Source: Chloranthus sessilifolius
Taxonomy: Eukaryota > Streptophyta > Magnoliopsida > Chloranthales > Chloranthaceae
DNA: 64,000 bases
Direction: 5' to 3'
Assembly: GCA_021018995.1 (NCBI GenBank)
Contig: CM037588.1
Location: 152,911,725 to 152,975,724 of the forward strand
Numbering within the stretch: position 1 is the stretch's first letter; each line of letters opens with the position of its first letter. The notes below the pieces were generated by a model. The model was not told the origin of the DNA. It did no database searches and saw only the letters and a program-made list of their open reading frames with translations. Positions 10,957 to 22,286 of the stretch are shown here, piece by piece. The translations under genes and the position numbers were made by a program.

Positions 10957-12776
10957 TGATGTGATTTTTTAATGTATGTTTTACTCGCAAGTGCACGAAT
11001 CGGTTTGTATATAATGGGTGCGGAGTACGAGATCGTTCCCACGAGGATTAATGTTGAAATACCTAAAAGAGACAAGTAATTCTAGAAATCTATTAAGATC
11101 TAACAGTATTCTACCAATTTTATGATTTAAGTGGTTGGTGAGATGGTAATTAATGACTACAAACTAAAATTCAATTGATAATTCGCAAATAAAAGTGAAG
11201 ATGATGATAAAGATGAAGATACTAAATCCTCCCATCTTTGGTCCGTTCTTCCTATAATATAAATCTAAGGATTAACTTATGAGATACTCATTAGTAACAA
11301 ACATCTTTTATGGAAGATCAATGGTCAACACCCTAATAGGTTCCATGTTGCATCCTCGCAATTAGGACTTAGATGATTTTCATATATAGATCCGGGGATC
11401 GTGGGCTAGACACGCATGATCTGTTCAAATAAAACCATCCCCAAAGTGGGTGAAAATTCCAACAAGAATACCACTTACAAATCAAATCAAGGGCATGGCT
11501 CTAAGACACTTTATTGATTAGGGATATTTAAGATAAAATTACCATTACAGAACCAAGATCCAGGGCATGGCTCGTCACAGTCGATCCCAGAACATAATCA
11601 TAATTAAATCCACACAACGCAAACACAAAGACCATAACAATGATAGCGTAAAATTACCGTCACAGATCCGAGATCCGGGCATGGCTCAAGACACGCGATC
11701 CCTGGTTAGTGGCGGGATTTCATCCATTCATGATAGCACAATAACCATAAATTAAAAATCTCATATTTTAATCCCTAATTTTATATTATTAAAAGTACAT
11801 CCCTCGGATGGGAATCATTAGATCCCCATCCCTATAAATTTAGCCACACATATTGAAAATAAATGACATAAATAAATAAAGACGGGAAAATAACATTAAT
11901 TAAAATTACCTCAAACTTCAAAATAAATTACCTTGATCCACACGTATGATCTTCAGAAAATTAATGCAAAAATAAACTTTGAATAAAATTTAGGAACGAG
12001 TACTTGAAAAATCAAAGAACAAAGCTCTCAAAAAGAAATAATAAAACTTCCTATTTCTATGAAAAATAATGGCTAAAAACTAAGAACTCTAAGAACTAAA
12101 ACTATTCCTACGTAATTCTAATGCTAAACAAAATCTCTAAAAATTAATCTCCTAATCTACTCTCTACGTTACTCTACTCCTATCTAATTTTTTCCCGAAG
12201 TGTTTGAGTCTTTAAATACATTCCGTCACAAGACAAAGGTATCCCACTTCGACTTTTTAGGGTCGATTAATCGACCCATGACCCTCGATGCATCGAGCCG
12301 ACAAAACTTCCACAAAATCACGTTTCTAGTGTCAGAATCGTGTCAGACTACTATTCCTGCTCGATTAATCGACCTGTAGGGTCGATGCATCGACCCCAGA
12401 AATCCGTGAAAATCAGCATTTCTTGTGGTTCAGACACTGCTTCGGTATTTCGGCCATAACTTTCTGTCCCGAACTCGGATTGAGACGATTCTTGCGCCGT
12501 TGGAAAGCTGACGAAAAGATCTACAACTTTCATGTTTTGACAATTTTGTAATTCGGCCGTCTTGAAGGTCCAAATTTAGCCGCAAGTCGCACCAAGTTCT
12601 TGATTACCCGAAATTGCAGTGTTTTTGCATTATATTCAGAATTCTTGCACTGTTTTCTATACTTGGCTCATATTTACCTGAAACACTTCAAATCTAATAA
12701 ATCTTATCAGATAGCCTTCATCGGACAGCTAAATATAGGTATTTAGTGAAATATCCTCATTTTTCAAGACTCATCA
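10957..12776 (-). repeat. Athila 3' LTR
   Basis: 1820 bp, nearly identical to 23692-25495 over most of its length. Differences cluster around 11390-11710 in a recurring motif of the GATCC-GGCATGGCTC-CGATCC type and around 12215-12240. It keeps CTCGCAAGTGCACGAATCGG near 10980, part of which (15 bp) is missing in the other copy. Confidence 0.92.
12211..12218 (-). promoter_or_regulatory. TATA box in 3' LTR
   Basis: TATTTAAA on the - strand, preceded upstream by the palindromes TCGATTAATCGA and TCGATGCATCGA at 12260-12400. This would be the U3 core promoter; in the 3' LTR it points out of the element toward lower coordinates. Confidence 0.45.
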
Positions 12777-12790
12777 TACCCCCAAACCTA
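12777..12790 (-). other. Polypurine tract
   Basis: On the - strand TAGGTTTGGGGGTA lies directly against the start of the 3' LTR (TGATGAG). This is the expected primer site for plus-strand DNA synthesis. A near copy occurs at 14532-14546. Confidence 0.75.
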
Positions 12791-14802
12791 CACTTTGCTA
12801 GTCCTCGAGCAAAGCAAACTAAAGAAAATAAATGCCACTTTCGTAGGGAACACGATTGCACTTAGCATGTGCAACAAGCCTTTAAACCCCTAGGTGATCC
12901 TAGTGGAGGAGTTGTGTCTCCTGAGGGTTTACAGTGAAGTTACCCACAAACTTCAATATATTTTTGAAATCATCGATAAAATTGAGTTTTCAAAATATGA
13001 TTTTGATAACATATATACCATTCAAACACAAAAATCATTAATTAATTCAACATGCGAATTCTCAATTTTAAATAACAATGTTATACTAATCATACTAATA
13101 TCCATTCAAATTAGTCTAATGCTTAAATTGTTAGATAGCTCATCCATTCATGCCTAAACGTGAAGTGTGTGCATAACCAAACCAAAATTCATTCATCTCA
13201 GAACTAATTCAAACGGAAAACCGTTGGATTTGTTGTTTTGACTCAATCCTCACTTTAAGTATACTCTCAAAATATAAAGACATCGATAGTGGATAAATTT
13301 TCGCACATATGTGAGAGGTCAATACAAAGCAAATAAAAAGGTCTCACATGATAAATGAAACACGATGTAATCAATGAACAAAAATAAATCTCATAAGAAG
13401 ATACTTGTATATCCTAAGCATGTCATATCAAGTGTCATAAGTATCACATATTTACTCTCCACAAGACAGTTACTAATGCAAGATCAGATCATGAAGGTCT
13501 TTTTAGGGTTGTAATGGGGCTGTGAAAGGGTAAGAAAGAATTGGAAGTTGGGATTCAAGGTTTCTGAGAAATTGGAAAAGAAACAACTTTTTTTTCTATT
13601 TTTCTTCTTTTTCTTTTCTACTCTCTCACTATTTTTCTCAATTTTTTCTCAACTCACTTTTTCTTTTAAATTTCCTTTTCTTGAAGCACCTCAGATTTTT
13701 CATTATTTTTCACAATTTTCTTTTTCTTTTTCTCTCTCCTTTTTCTTTTTATTTTTGCCATACACTCTCAGTAAACACCACAACTCAGTATCTCTCCACT
13801 TACTCTCTTTTCGTTCACTCTCATCCCTCGTTCCTAATTTCTCAGAAATAAGAAGGTAAAGTGAATTTTAAATGGTGAAGGGTTAAAGGTTAACGTGGCT
13901 TATCAAAGAATGTATAAAGGTAAATTTTCAATAGGCTCAAAGGGGTACTAGAAAGATAAATTTATTTGAGGTGGGGCATTTTAAGCACAAACGAGCCAAC
14001 GATGGCCTTCAATCATATCCTTAAAAGATAGTAACTTTGCCTATTTGTCTTGAGTAGATATACAGTACATTCTAACATAATGATATAAATTTGATTTCAT
14101 GCAAAGTCACAAGTCAAAATGAAGTGTATGAGATTATACAAAATAAATCGTATTCAAAGAAAACTCCGAGTTTATATATTCACTCATCAATGACGGGAAA
14201 TTAGCTCTAAAGCTCACTGGGTTTAGTCTCCACTAAGAACCTAAGATTCAACATTCAAAACAGTTCATCGATTTCTAAGTCTTAGCTTGGTATCAGTGTA
14301 AAAAGTCTAAGCATGAATATCAAAATTATCCACAACATATCACATTAAGCTTCATCATCTTAGATACAAGTAATCAAAATATGACACTATTATTCTCAAA
14401 ATTAAATTCACATGCATCATCAACTAAAGTTTGAAAACAATCGTAAAATAATGTGCATGATGACTTCAAAATTTTTTTTTTTTTTTTCTTTTTTCAAATA
14501 ACACAAATAAATGACGTAAAATAATTAACCATACCCCCAAACCTAAAGATGACAATGTCCTCATTGACTGAAAGAAGTAGCGCACCCCCAAACCTGTTTG
14601 AAAAAAGTACCTCAACACAAAGATCAAAAGAGAATAATTGTATCAAATTGGAACATTACAAAAAATATATTGAAGGGGATATGGTTACACTATTGAGGGA
14701 ATTAAAAAAACAACCTAAACTAAACAAAACAAAACAAAAAGGAAAGAAAAAACTAATAAAGCCTAAATCCTAAATCCTAAACTAAACAAGAATCCAACTC
14801 TG
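12791..14802 (-). other. Athila noncoding region before 3' LTR
   Basis: Two kilobases with no supported gene. It contains pyrimidine-rich tracts (13585-13830) that make a spurious phenylalanine-rich open frame on + strand. At 14532-14546 the polypurine word (TACCCCCAAACCTA on +) occurs a second time, and a shorter CACCCCCAAACCTG follows at 14583. Confidence 0.6.
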
Positions 14803-15207
14803 TTAGACATTAGTAGGCAGACCCATCCACCTCGGATCACTTAAATTGATATTCTTAGGCACAGGGAACAATTTCTCCCAAAGATCAAGGGGAAATTGAT
14901 GAGACAACGCCGATGGTATGGATAGAGGTGGGGAGGCGAAAGTAGGAGATGAAGATGGGGGAGACGGTGACGGCATCACATCAATTATCTCGATATCAGT
15001 ATCAACGCACAGTGTAGGAGATTTGGAGCGATTTACCTTTTTACGAGATGGTTCTCCCCAGGAAGGAATGATCATCGGATCAAGGTCGATGATATCAACA
15101 TTGTTTGGCACAAAAGGGACCGTCCGATGAGAGCGGCGCTCCCGCTTTTTAGCAGTCTCCTCCATCTTTGATAATCGGGCTCTGGTAAGATATAATCGTC
15201 GGGCCAT
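14803..15207 (-). CDS. Unrecognised 134 aa ORF of the Athila element
   Basis: This uninterrupted frame starts with a basic stretch (MARRLYLTRARLSKMEET, KKRERR), followed by an acidic/hydrophobic part (NNVDIIDLDPMIIPSW) and a serine/proline-rich part before a C-terminal LWEKLFPVP segment. I do not recognise it. It is the last reading frame before the 3' LTR, downstream of the third ORF region. The basic N terminus could be a nuclear signal, but that is inference. It could be an accessory frame of this lineage or a chance ORF; its length and composition favour a once-real protein. Confidence 0.4.
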   Translation of the reverse strand: MARRLYLTRARLSKMEETAKKRERRSHRTVPFVPNNVDIIDLDPMIIPSWGEPSRKKVNRSKSPTLCVDTDIEIIDVMPSPSPPSSSPTFASPPLSIPSALSHQFPLDLWEKLFPVPKNINLSDPRWMGLPTNV

Positions 15208-15419
15208 AAGAAAGAATGTGCAGAGTTAATGAAAAGTGAGCCTAAAGGTGAATATAAAGGGAAAAATATAGAGTTGGAGTAGGAGTGGAAAGAGGTGTCC
15301 TGCAGAAAAGAGACAATGAAAAGGTGTGGCAGTACGTCCAAGGGAGTCCATATACGTGAGAAAATAGGCAAATTAGAGTTCCAATAGAAGTGCCCGCGAA
15401 AAAAAAACAAACAAAAACA

Positions 15420-15627
15420 GAAAAAGGTGGGGTCGATTAATCGACCCTTGAAGGACGAGGCATCGGCCCTTTGGTGGTCGACATCGACAAAGGGGTCGAT
15501 GCATCGACACCCAAAAATTTTTTTTTTTTTTTTTTTACAATGAGGGTCGATTAATCGATCCTAAAGGTCGATGCATCGACCCTTTGGGGTCGACATTAAC
15601 GATGAGGGTCATTCATCGACCTCCTAC

Positions 15628-15662
<35 letters not shown>

Positions 15663-15720
15663 CGCAAACAGTGGGTCGATCAATCGAGTATAACCCTCGA
15701 TTAATCGACACCATCCTGGC
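15420..15720. repeat. Palindromes with poly-T spacers
   Basis: TCGATTAATCGA and TCGATGCATCGA alternate with variants such as TCGATCAATCGA, separated by T runs at 15517-15536 and 15631-15662. It lies between the two accessory reading frames of the Athila element. Confidence 0.75.
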
Positions 15721-15954
15721 AGAGAGTTGAAAATTTGTGAAAATTAACTTTTTAAAAGTGCGTTCCAACTACTCTAAAGGCAACCGGTAATTTGCAAAAT
15801 TTTGACCATCCCACACAGATTAGAAAACACACTTTTTCATTGATAAAGACGATGATTACATGGACACTTCTGATTTGACTCCTAAAATAAACAGCCTAAA
15901 CAAAAGAAAGAAAAATAACACAAAACGAAAAATCCTAATCCTAGACCAAACTAA

Positions 15955-17034
15955 CTAATCATCGCCATCCTCCTCGGCTTGGCGAGCCCTGGCGCGCATC
16001 TCATCATAACTATCAGGCCACATGCGCTGCCCGATCTGATGGAGGAAGGAACGATCATAGTGGCTACGGCGTAGGAGTGCACCATGGTGTCGCTGCTGCT
16101 CTTCTTGTAAAGAGGTAATTTGGGCTTGAGTGAGCTGCGACACACCCTCCTGGTCCTTGATCGTGCATGTTGGTCATCCCGACGACGCGGCGACGCGTGG
16201 GGGGAGCAGTGCATCAAGATGGGCATCAGGGACATTTCCCAAGAGACGCATACTGCGGTTCCACTGGGTTGCACCATATCGATAGAAAGCAAGGTCCCCG
16301 ATATCATCATCCCGGTAGAACGGGAAACGAAGAAAATTCAGCAACTTCATAACATAATGGGGGAAGTAGACCAACGGGGCTTCACCAGTGGTAGGTTTAG
16401 CGAGTTCGTCATGGCATCGCCACATGCCATCATGAATGATCTTGGGCACGTTGATCCATGAATTGCGGTGGGCCCCATAAAGTGCTTGAACCCGATCACC
16501 GTAAGCCGTAAACGTGGGCCACGGGACAAAGATTGCTACACCACACTATCCCAAAACAAAAGTCCAACGATCGCCTAGTGGCGATCCTGAAGAAAATATG
16601 CCGCGCACATCGCTGATAATGTCCTCCCGAGACTCGTCAAGTTCCTCACCCAAAATGTGATCGTGAGGGCGCCGCATGAAACATTAAAGACCTCCAATGG
16701 TGTGAAAAATCGGTCGCCACCACCCATCAATTGTAAAAAGTGAAGTGGGCGGCGACTTGATTCTCGATGGAGGGCACCCATGCCATATTCTCGATAGAAT
16801 AACCGAACCACGCTTGGACACTTTGATCACGGGTGGAGTGAGGAGAAAATAGGCATTGAGCGCCATCGCATAGGCGAGGGAAACGGCGCAGATAGGCAGT
16901 GCTTGGAAAGCCGCAAGATCAAAAACATATTCTGAACACAGGTCGCGGGTCGCGAAGCGACCACTTGGCTGATCACGTGGATGATCAGCAGGGCGTTGTA
17001 CAAGTCTTTGCGGCGCGGCAGAGGTCGAAGCCAT
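15955..17034 (-). pseudogene. Athila third ORF (env-like position), broken
   Basis: From ATG at 17032-17034 the frame opens MASTSAAPQRL and continues with RFATRDLCSEYVFDLAAF. It then shifts frame several times (around 16690, 16450 and 16180) and ends in a 62 aa charged segment with RHHGALLRRSHYDRSFLHQ. Athila elements carry an ORF here, downstream of integrase, often called env-like; the name reflects position and I see no evidence of an envelope function. The frameshifts make it nonfunctional. Pieces in different frames were linked by position and composition, so the exact extent is uncertain. Confidence 0.5.
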
Positions 17035-17144
17035 GTTTGCAATCGTTTAATGCTCTGAGGCGCCGTAAAAACAAACACAATCAAACTCAGAGTGAGAAAG
17101 GAGTGAGACCTCCATTCATTTAAATAGGCGCAAAGGCGCCTCTC

Positions 17145-17637
17145 ACAGAATAATCGATTAATCGACCAAAAGTGTCGATTAATCGACTTGAATGAAAAGA
17201 GGCGCGTCAGAAGTCCCGACGCATGGAAACACGCAACGTCTTTAAGTGAAAAGACGCAACGTACGGAAGTGGAAAAATCGATTAATCGACGCACTTATTC
17301 GATGAATCGACAAAAATCGAGGCAAAGAAAAAAATAAAAACGCACGTCCCAACATAAAAGTCGATTAATCGATCCATAAAGAGTCGATTAATCGACACCA
17401 AATAAAAAACAAAACTGACGGATATTTAAGACGGCTCAATTTTCAAAAAGTGTAGTCGATGCATCGACTCAAGGAGTCGATTAATCGACTAAAAAAAAGT
17501 CAAAAATCGCCATAAATGCACTGTCCTTGAAAAGGACACTGAATTTAAGACTCCCGATTAATCGACCAAAAGAGTCGATTAATCGAGCACAATTGGGTCG
17601 ATGCATCGACCCCTAATGGTCGATGCATCGATCAAAA

Positions 17638-17640
<3 letters not shown>
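17145..17640. repeat. Second palindrome cluster of the Athila element
   Basis: About a dozen copies of TCGATTAATCGA and TCGATGCATCGA or close variants lie in 500 bp between integrase and the third ORF. They are followed by a run of about 34 T at 17641-17674. Confidence 0.8.
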
Positions 17641-17678
<38 letters not shown>

Positions 17679-18031
17679 GAAACAAAACACAATAAAACGG
17701 AAAATACACAATTGGGTTGCCTCCCAATAAGCGCTAGTTTAAAGTCGATAGCTCGACCTTGGGAATCACTCAAAGAAATAGTGTTAGAGAATGCAATCGC
17801 ATTCTCAAGGAACGGTTTCAATCGCTGACCGTTAACCCGAAAAACATTCCCGTGTTTCGGGTTGATAATATCTACTGCCCCATTGGGGAGTATTCGAGAG
17901 ATTTTAAAAGGACCACTCCAACGGGTTTTTAGTTTCCCCGGAAATAGATGAAGTCGGGAATTGTAGAGTAAAACTAGTTGACCAACAACGAACGATTTTC
18001 GCAGAATATTTTGATCATGAACCCGTTTCAT
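17579..18031 (-). CDS. Integrase C-terminal part
   Basis: It reads [20 protein letters not shown], then [16 protein letters not shown] and [11 protein letters not shown], the SH3-like C-terminal domain of gypsy integrases (KLKxRWxGPF). Near its end GRQPN is typical of the pol end in this clade. The last part runs through the poly-T tract (poly-lysine) and palindromes, so the natural end is likely near 17700 rather than at the stop. It overlaps the integrase core frame by a few bases at 18028-18031, in a different frame. Confidence 0.7.
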
Positions 18032-18750
18032 CCGGTCCTTATACGATTTATACGATCATATGCATCAAGACGGATTTCCTCTAATTCATTTATTTGGAGA
18101 CCCCTTTGGGTACCAGATTCCAGGAAATCGAAATTCAATGACTTAACGGCCCAAAATGCTCGATGCTCTATTTCAACCGGGAGGTGACATCCTTTACCAA
18201 AGACCAACCGATACGGCGACATGCCAATCGGAGTTTTAAATGCAGTTCTATACGCCCATAGAGCGTCATTCAATTTTAACGACCAGTCTTTACGGTTCGG
18301 ATTGATTGTCTTTTCTAAAATTTGCTTAAGTTCCCGATTAGAGACTTCAACTTGGCCACTTGTCTGAGGATGGTAGGGTGTAGCAACTTTGTGTGTGACA
18401 CCATATTTCTTCATTAATTGGGTGAACACTTTGTTGCAAAAATGCTTTCCACCATCACTGATTATCGCCTTTGGAATGCCAAAACGTGAAAACACTTGAT
18501 CCTTGAGAAATTTGATCACTACTCTGTGATCATTAGATTTACAAGCCACGGCCTCTACCCATTTCGAAACATAGTCAACGCCGACAAGAATGAACGTATT
18601 TCCAAACGAATTCGGGAAAGGACCCATAAAATCGATCCCCCAAACATCAAATAACTCAACTTCTAAAATTGGATTGAGCGGCATCATGTTGCGGGTTGAG
18701 ATTCGCCTAGCATTTGATAAATTGTGACAGATTTGCAATGTTGATGGCAA
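18028..18750 (-). CDS. Integrase catalytic core
   Basis: The 240 aa frame contains the rve-type core. First aspartate in [12 protein letters not shown], second in [15 protein letters not shown], glutamate in [16 protein letters not shown], so the DDE triad is present. It is followed by [20 protein letters not shown] and [16 protein letters not shown]. The enzyme inserts element DNA into the genome. It overlaps the preceding frame by 44 bases at 18707-18750, so a frameshift separates it from the zinc-binding N-terminal part. The core itself looks intact, which suggests a fairly young element. Confidence 0.85.
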   Translation of the reverse strand: MPSTLQICHNLSNARRISTRNMMPLNPILEVELFDVWGIDFMGPFPNSFGNTFILVGVDYVSKWVEAVACKSNDHRVVIKFLKDQVFSRFGIPKAIISDGGKHFCNKVFTQLMKKYGVTHKVATPYHPQTSGQVEVSNRELKQILEKTINPNRKDWSLKLNDALWAYRTAFKTPIGMSPYRLVFGKGCHLPVEIEHRAFWAVKSLNFDFLESGTQRGLQINELEEIRLDAYDRINRIRTG

Positions 18751-19681
18751 TCCTTAAATATCGCGCCAAAAAACCACTTTGAAAGATCTTAGCTGCAGTC
18801 TTTTTGGAACTAAAATGACCTCCACAGGCTAACTCATGACAGAACGAGATGATTCGTGGTTGCTCAGATTCAGGAATGCATCGTCGTATGATTTGATCAG
18901 GACAGTATTTGAATAAGTACGGATCCTCGAAAAAATAGTGTTTCACCCGAGCTAAGAAAATAGATTTCTCATTCCTCGACCAATGGTGAGGTAATTTCTC
19001 GGTGACTAGGAAATTGACAAGATCCGCATACCAAGGTGGGCAATCAATCCTGAACAACTGTTCATCCGGGAAGTGCTCCAAGATTGGAACAGGCTCGTCA
19101 GGTTTCTCAATAATAATTCGTGACAAATGATCGGCCACCACATTTTCTGAACCCTTCTTGTCCTTGATCTCCAAATCAAACTCTTGTAACAACAAGATCC
19201 ACCTTATTAAACGTGCCTTAGCCTCTTTCTTAGCGAACAGATATCGCAGAGCAGCGTGATCTGTGAATACCACAACTTTAGATCCTAATAAATAGGATCG
19301 AAATTTATCCAACGCGAAAACTACCGCCAACAGTTCCTTTTCAGTGGTCGAGTAGTTCAACTGGGCATCGTTTAGAGTGCGACTCGCATAGTAGATCACA
19401 TGCGGTAATTTTTCTATTCGTTGCCCCAAAACAGCTCCAATTGCATAATCGGAGGCGTCGCACATAATTTCGAACGGGAATTCCCAGTTCGGAGATTGAA
19501 TTATCGGAGCCTTTATCAATTCGGCCTTAATAGCTTCAAAGGCCTGCAAACATTTATCATCAAAGATGAATGGAACATCTTTGGAAAGTAAGCTGCAGAG
19601 CGGCCGTGCTATCTTACTGAAATCTTTAATAAAACGCCTGTAAAAACCGGCGTGGCCCAGAAAAGATCTGATTTCCTTCAC
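18707..19681 (-). CDS. RT thumb/connection, RNase H and integrase N terminus
   Basis: This 324 aa frame starts in the RT thumb ([20 protein letters not shown]). The RNase H part follows with [45 protein letters not shown] and [10 protein letters not shown], covering the catalytic acids D, E, D and D. The end ([18 protein letters not shown]) is the start of the integrase zinc-binding region. RNase H removes the RNA strand from the RNA/DNA hybrid. It is in a different frame from RT upstream and integrase downstream, but uninterrupted itself. Confidence 0.85.
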   Translation of the reverse strand: MKEIRSFLGHAGFYRRFIKDFSKIARPLCSLLSKDVPFIFDDKCLQAFEAIKAELIKAPIIQSPNWEFPFEIMCDASDYAIGAVLGQRIEKLPHVIYYASRTLNDAQLNYSTTEKELLAVVFALDKFRSYLLGSKVVVFTDHAALRYLFAKKEAKARLIRWILLLQEFDLEIKDKKGSENVVADHLSRIIIEKPDEPVPILEHFPDEQLFRIDCPPWYADLVNFLVTEKLPHHWSRNEKSIFLARVKHYFFEDPYLFKYCPDQIIRRCIPESEQPRIISFCHELACGGHFSSKKTAAKIFQSGFLARYLRIAINIANLSQFIKC

Positions 19682-20927
19682 TGTCCTCGGTGGTGGTAGG
19701 TCTTAAATCAACTTTAGCTTTATCGACCTTGATACCACAGGGACGATATGATGTGTCCCAAAACAATGCCATCTTCAACCATGATATGACAATTTTCCCA
19801 GTTAAGAACAAGGTTCTTCTCCTGGCATCGTGCAAGCACTAGCGACAAATGATTCAAACAGTCAGCAAAACTGTTTCCATGTATTGAGAAGTCGTCCATG
19901 AAGACTTCCAAGAATCGCTCGACCATATCCGAAAAAATACTCAGCATACATCTTTGCAATGTAGCTGGTGCATTACAAAGCCCAAACGGCATTCGTCGCT
20001 AGGAGAAAGTACCAAAAGGACATGTGAAAGTGGTCTTCTCACGATCCTCGGTATGCAATGACTATTTGGTTATACGGAATAACCATCGAGAAAGCAATAG
20101 TACTCATGCGGCCAATCTTTCTAACATCGATCGATAAGCGGAAGTGGAAAGTGATCTTTCCTCGTCATCAAATTTAACTTCCGATAATCAATGCACACTC
20201 TCCACCTGTTTGAATTTTTGTAGGGACCGATATGTTTCTTCATTCTTTACTCCGTGATTCCCGATTTCTTAGGGACCACTTGTGTGGGGCTGACCCATTT
20301 ACTGTCCGAGATGGGGTATATGATTCCAGCATCTAAAAGTTTGATTACCTCATTTCGGACCACATCTTGCATGATAGGGTTCAGTCTCCTCTGTGGTTCC
20401 CTAGAAGGCTTAGCATTGTCTTCCAAATGGATTCGGTGCATACACACCGTTGGACTAATGCCTTTGATATCTTTTATCGACCAACCGATGGCACTTTTGT
20501 GCTCTTTGAGTACATTCATGAGTCGGCCTTGCTGATTCGCATCCAGTGTTGATGATATGATAACAGGTTGAGTTTCATTCTCCCCCAGGTAGACATACTT
20601 GAGATTCTCCGGAAGAGGTTTAAGTTCTAAGGACACTTTCTCCTCCTCTTTCGGCTTTTCCTTGATTAATTCAATTTGAGTTCCACACTCTATTTCCTGT
20701 TCTTCACCCAGACGTGGTGTGAAATCCAACATGTGATTTACTTCTTGGATTAGGTGATCCACATCGAAATTTTCTCCAAAATGCGCAAGACAAGCTGCTG
20801 GAGGATCGTCAGATTCAGATGCATTAAATATTTCCTCTACAATTTCATCGAGTATGCATGCTTGTGCATGTTCGTCATCCTCCATGGGCTGCTTGGCAAT
20901 ATTAAAAATGTTGAGTTCAACTGTCAT
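19626..20927 (-). pseudogene. Athila reverse transcriptase, frameshifted
   Basis: The N-terminal part (20927-20247) has the acidic linker and then IHLEDNAKPSREPQRRLNP, VVRNEVIKLLDAGIIYPISD and SKWVSPTQVVPKKSG. The middle (20247-20000) is out of frame and degraded. The catalytic part resumes at 19992 with MPFGLCNAPATLQRCMLSIF and EVFMDDFSIHGNSF, where the FMDDF active-site motif is intact. A second shift near 19720 leads into the thumb. RT copies element RNA into DNA; as read here it cannot be made as one chain. Confidence 0.8.
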
Positions 20928-20942
20928 ATTCCGAATGATGAT

Positions 20943-21520
20943 TCATGATCCCATTTCGACAATTGATCGTAGATTGGAGGTTGCTAGGAATGGTCTTCCT
21001 AGAATCACTGGAATATTATTCTTCAAATTTGATGCTGGTTCAGTGTCTAGAACAACAAAATCTACAGGAAAGTAGAAAGAATCCACCTTGATGAGGACAT
21101 CTTCTACAATTCCTCGAGGGATCTTTACGGACCGATCAGCTAACTGAAGGGTCATTGCGATGGGTCTTAAGTTCTCCCAATTCGAGCTCCTTATACAGAA
21201 TAAGGCAACAAGTTAACACTTGCTCCTAAGTCCAAAAGAGCCTGATCAATACGATTATCGCCGATAATGATCGAGATTGTAGGACAACCTGGGTCCTTGT
21301 ATTTGATCGGGAGCTTTGCTTGCAATACTGAACTAACCAGCTCGGCTAAGAAAGCCTTTTTCGGAATATTGGTCTTTCTTTTGATTGTGACCAATTCCTT
21401 CAAAAATTTAGCATAAGCAGGTACTTGACGGATGGCATCCAAGAAAGGAATATTAATTTTTAATTGCTTGAAAATCTCATTTATTCCTTCCACATCACGA
21501 TTTCTCAGTGGTGCCATCAA
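20943..21520 (-). pseudogene. Athila protease region, frameshifted
   Basis: The first segment (21520-21191) has VSSVLQAKLPIKYKDPG and RIDQALLDLGASVNLLPYSV, where DLGAS is the Athila version of the retropepsin D[TS]GAS active site. After a frameshift the second segment (21155-20943) continues LADRSVKIPRGIVEDVLIKV, FPVDFVVLD and ILGRPFLAT, the second half of the fold with its flap and the conserved LGRPFL. The protease would cut the Gag-Pol chain. Confidence 0.75.
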
Positions 21521-22286
21521 TCTTTGCGGGTATGGTGCTTTCGGAACAAGACTCTTATTTTGTTCCTCTTGTTATCTCGATATTTCTTTGCTTGTACTTT
21601 GTCATCAATTTCTTCTCTCTCTGATTTCTTCTCTCCATCGACTCTTCCTCCTCCTCCGCAACACTACTTTGTTATCGACCGCTTTCCGGATCTCAACGTT
21701 GTGATCGCCTCAATTTGTTGTTGATTATCCTCTTGTGTTGAAGTTGATGTTTGTTCAACAACCATTTGGCCCTTGGGTTAGGAAGTTGGCTTGAAACGAA
21801 CCTTTTCTCTTTCACAGAGAAAGGATGCCAATTGCCCAATTTGGGTCTCTATTTTAGAGATTGAGGTGAGAATGGATGAGTTTCATCGTGTCCTCGAGAA
21901 GGAGTTTGTGTATGAGGACGCGTGATTTCGTGGGTTGTTAAATCCAGTGGTGGAAATGTCGACAATATTTTGTTGTGGTTGGTTTTGATAACCTCCCATT
22001 GGTCGTGGTAAACTGAAAATTCTGGTTCATTTGCCGTGGGTACCAACCCGATTTTGATTGTATTGAAATTGATTCTTATTGAACCCTTGTCGCTGAAATT
22101 GCCCTCGACCGTAGTTCTCGCATGCGGTCCTTGATTGAAATTTTGTTGGGGATAAAGTTCATCCTCGCTTTCTGGGCTGCATTCTTTGATTATCTTGTTT
22201 CCATGAGAAATTAGGTGGTATCTCCACTATTTGGGTTATTCTCATTGAAAACGCTTTCCTTGATTTCGCATAATTATTCACAAGAT
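21521..22286 (-). pseudogene. Degraded gag-protease linker
   Basis: This joins gag to protease on the - strand but no long frame survives. Short glutamine/asparagine-rich pieces typical of Athila gag C-termini can be seen in different frames. The + strand open frames here are mirror images of this region. Confidence 0.4.

Noticed and set aside
13548-13859. 103-codon Phe/Ser/Leu-rich open frame
   Set aside because: It is a translation of T-rich tracts in the Athila noncoding region, on the strand opposite to the element.
14918-16461. Several + strand frames in this interval
   Set aside because: They mirror the - strand Athila ORFs, which match the element's coding direction.
15955-17034. A true viral envelope gene in the Athila element
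   Set aside because: It occupies the env-like position, but I see no convincing signal peptide or membrane-anchor arrangement and the frame is broken; only the positional name is justified.
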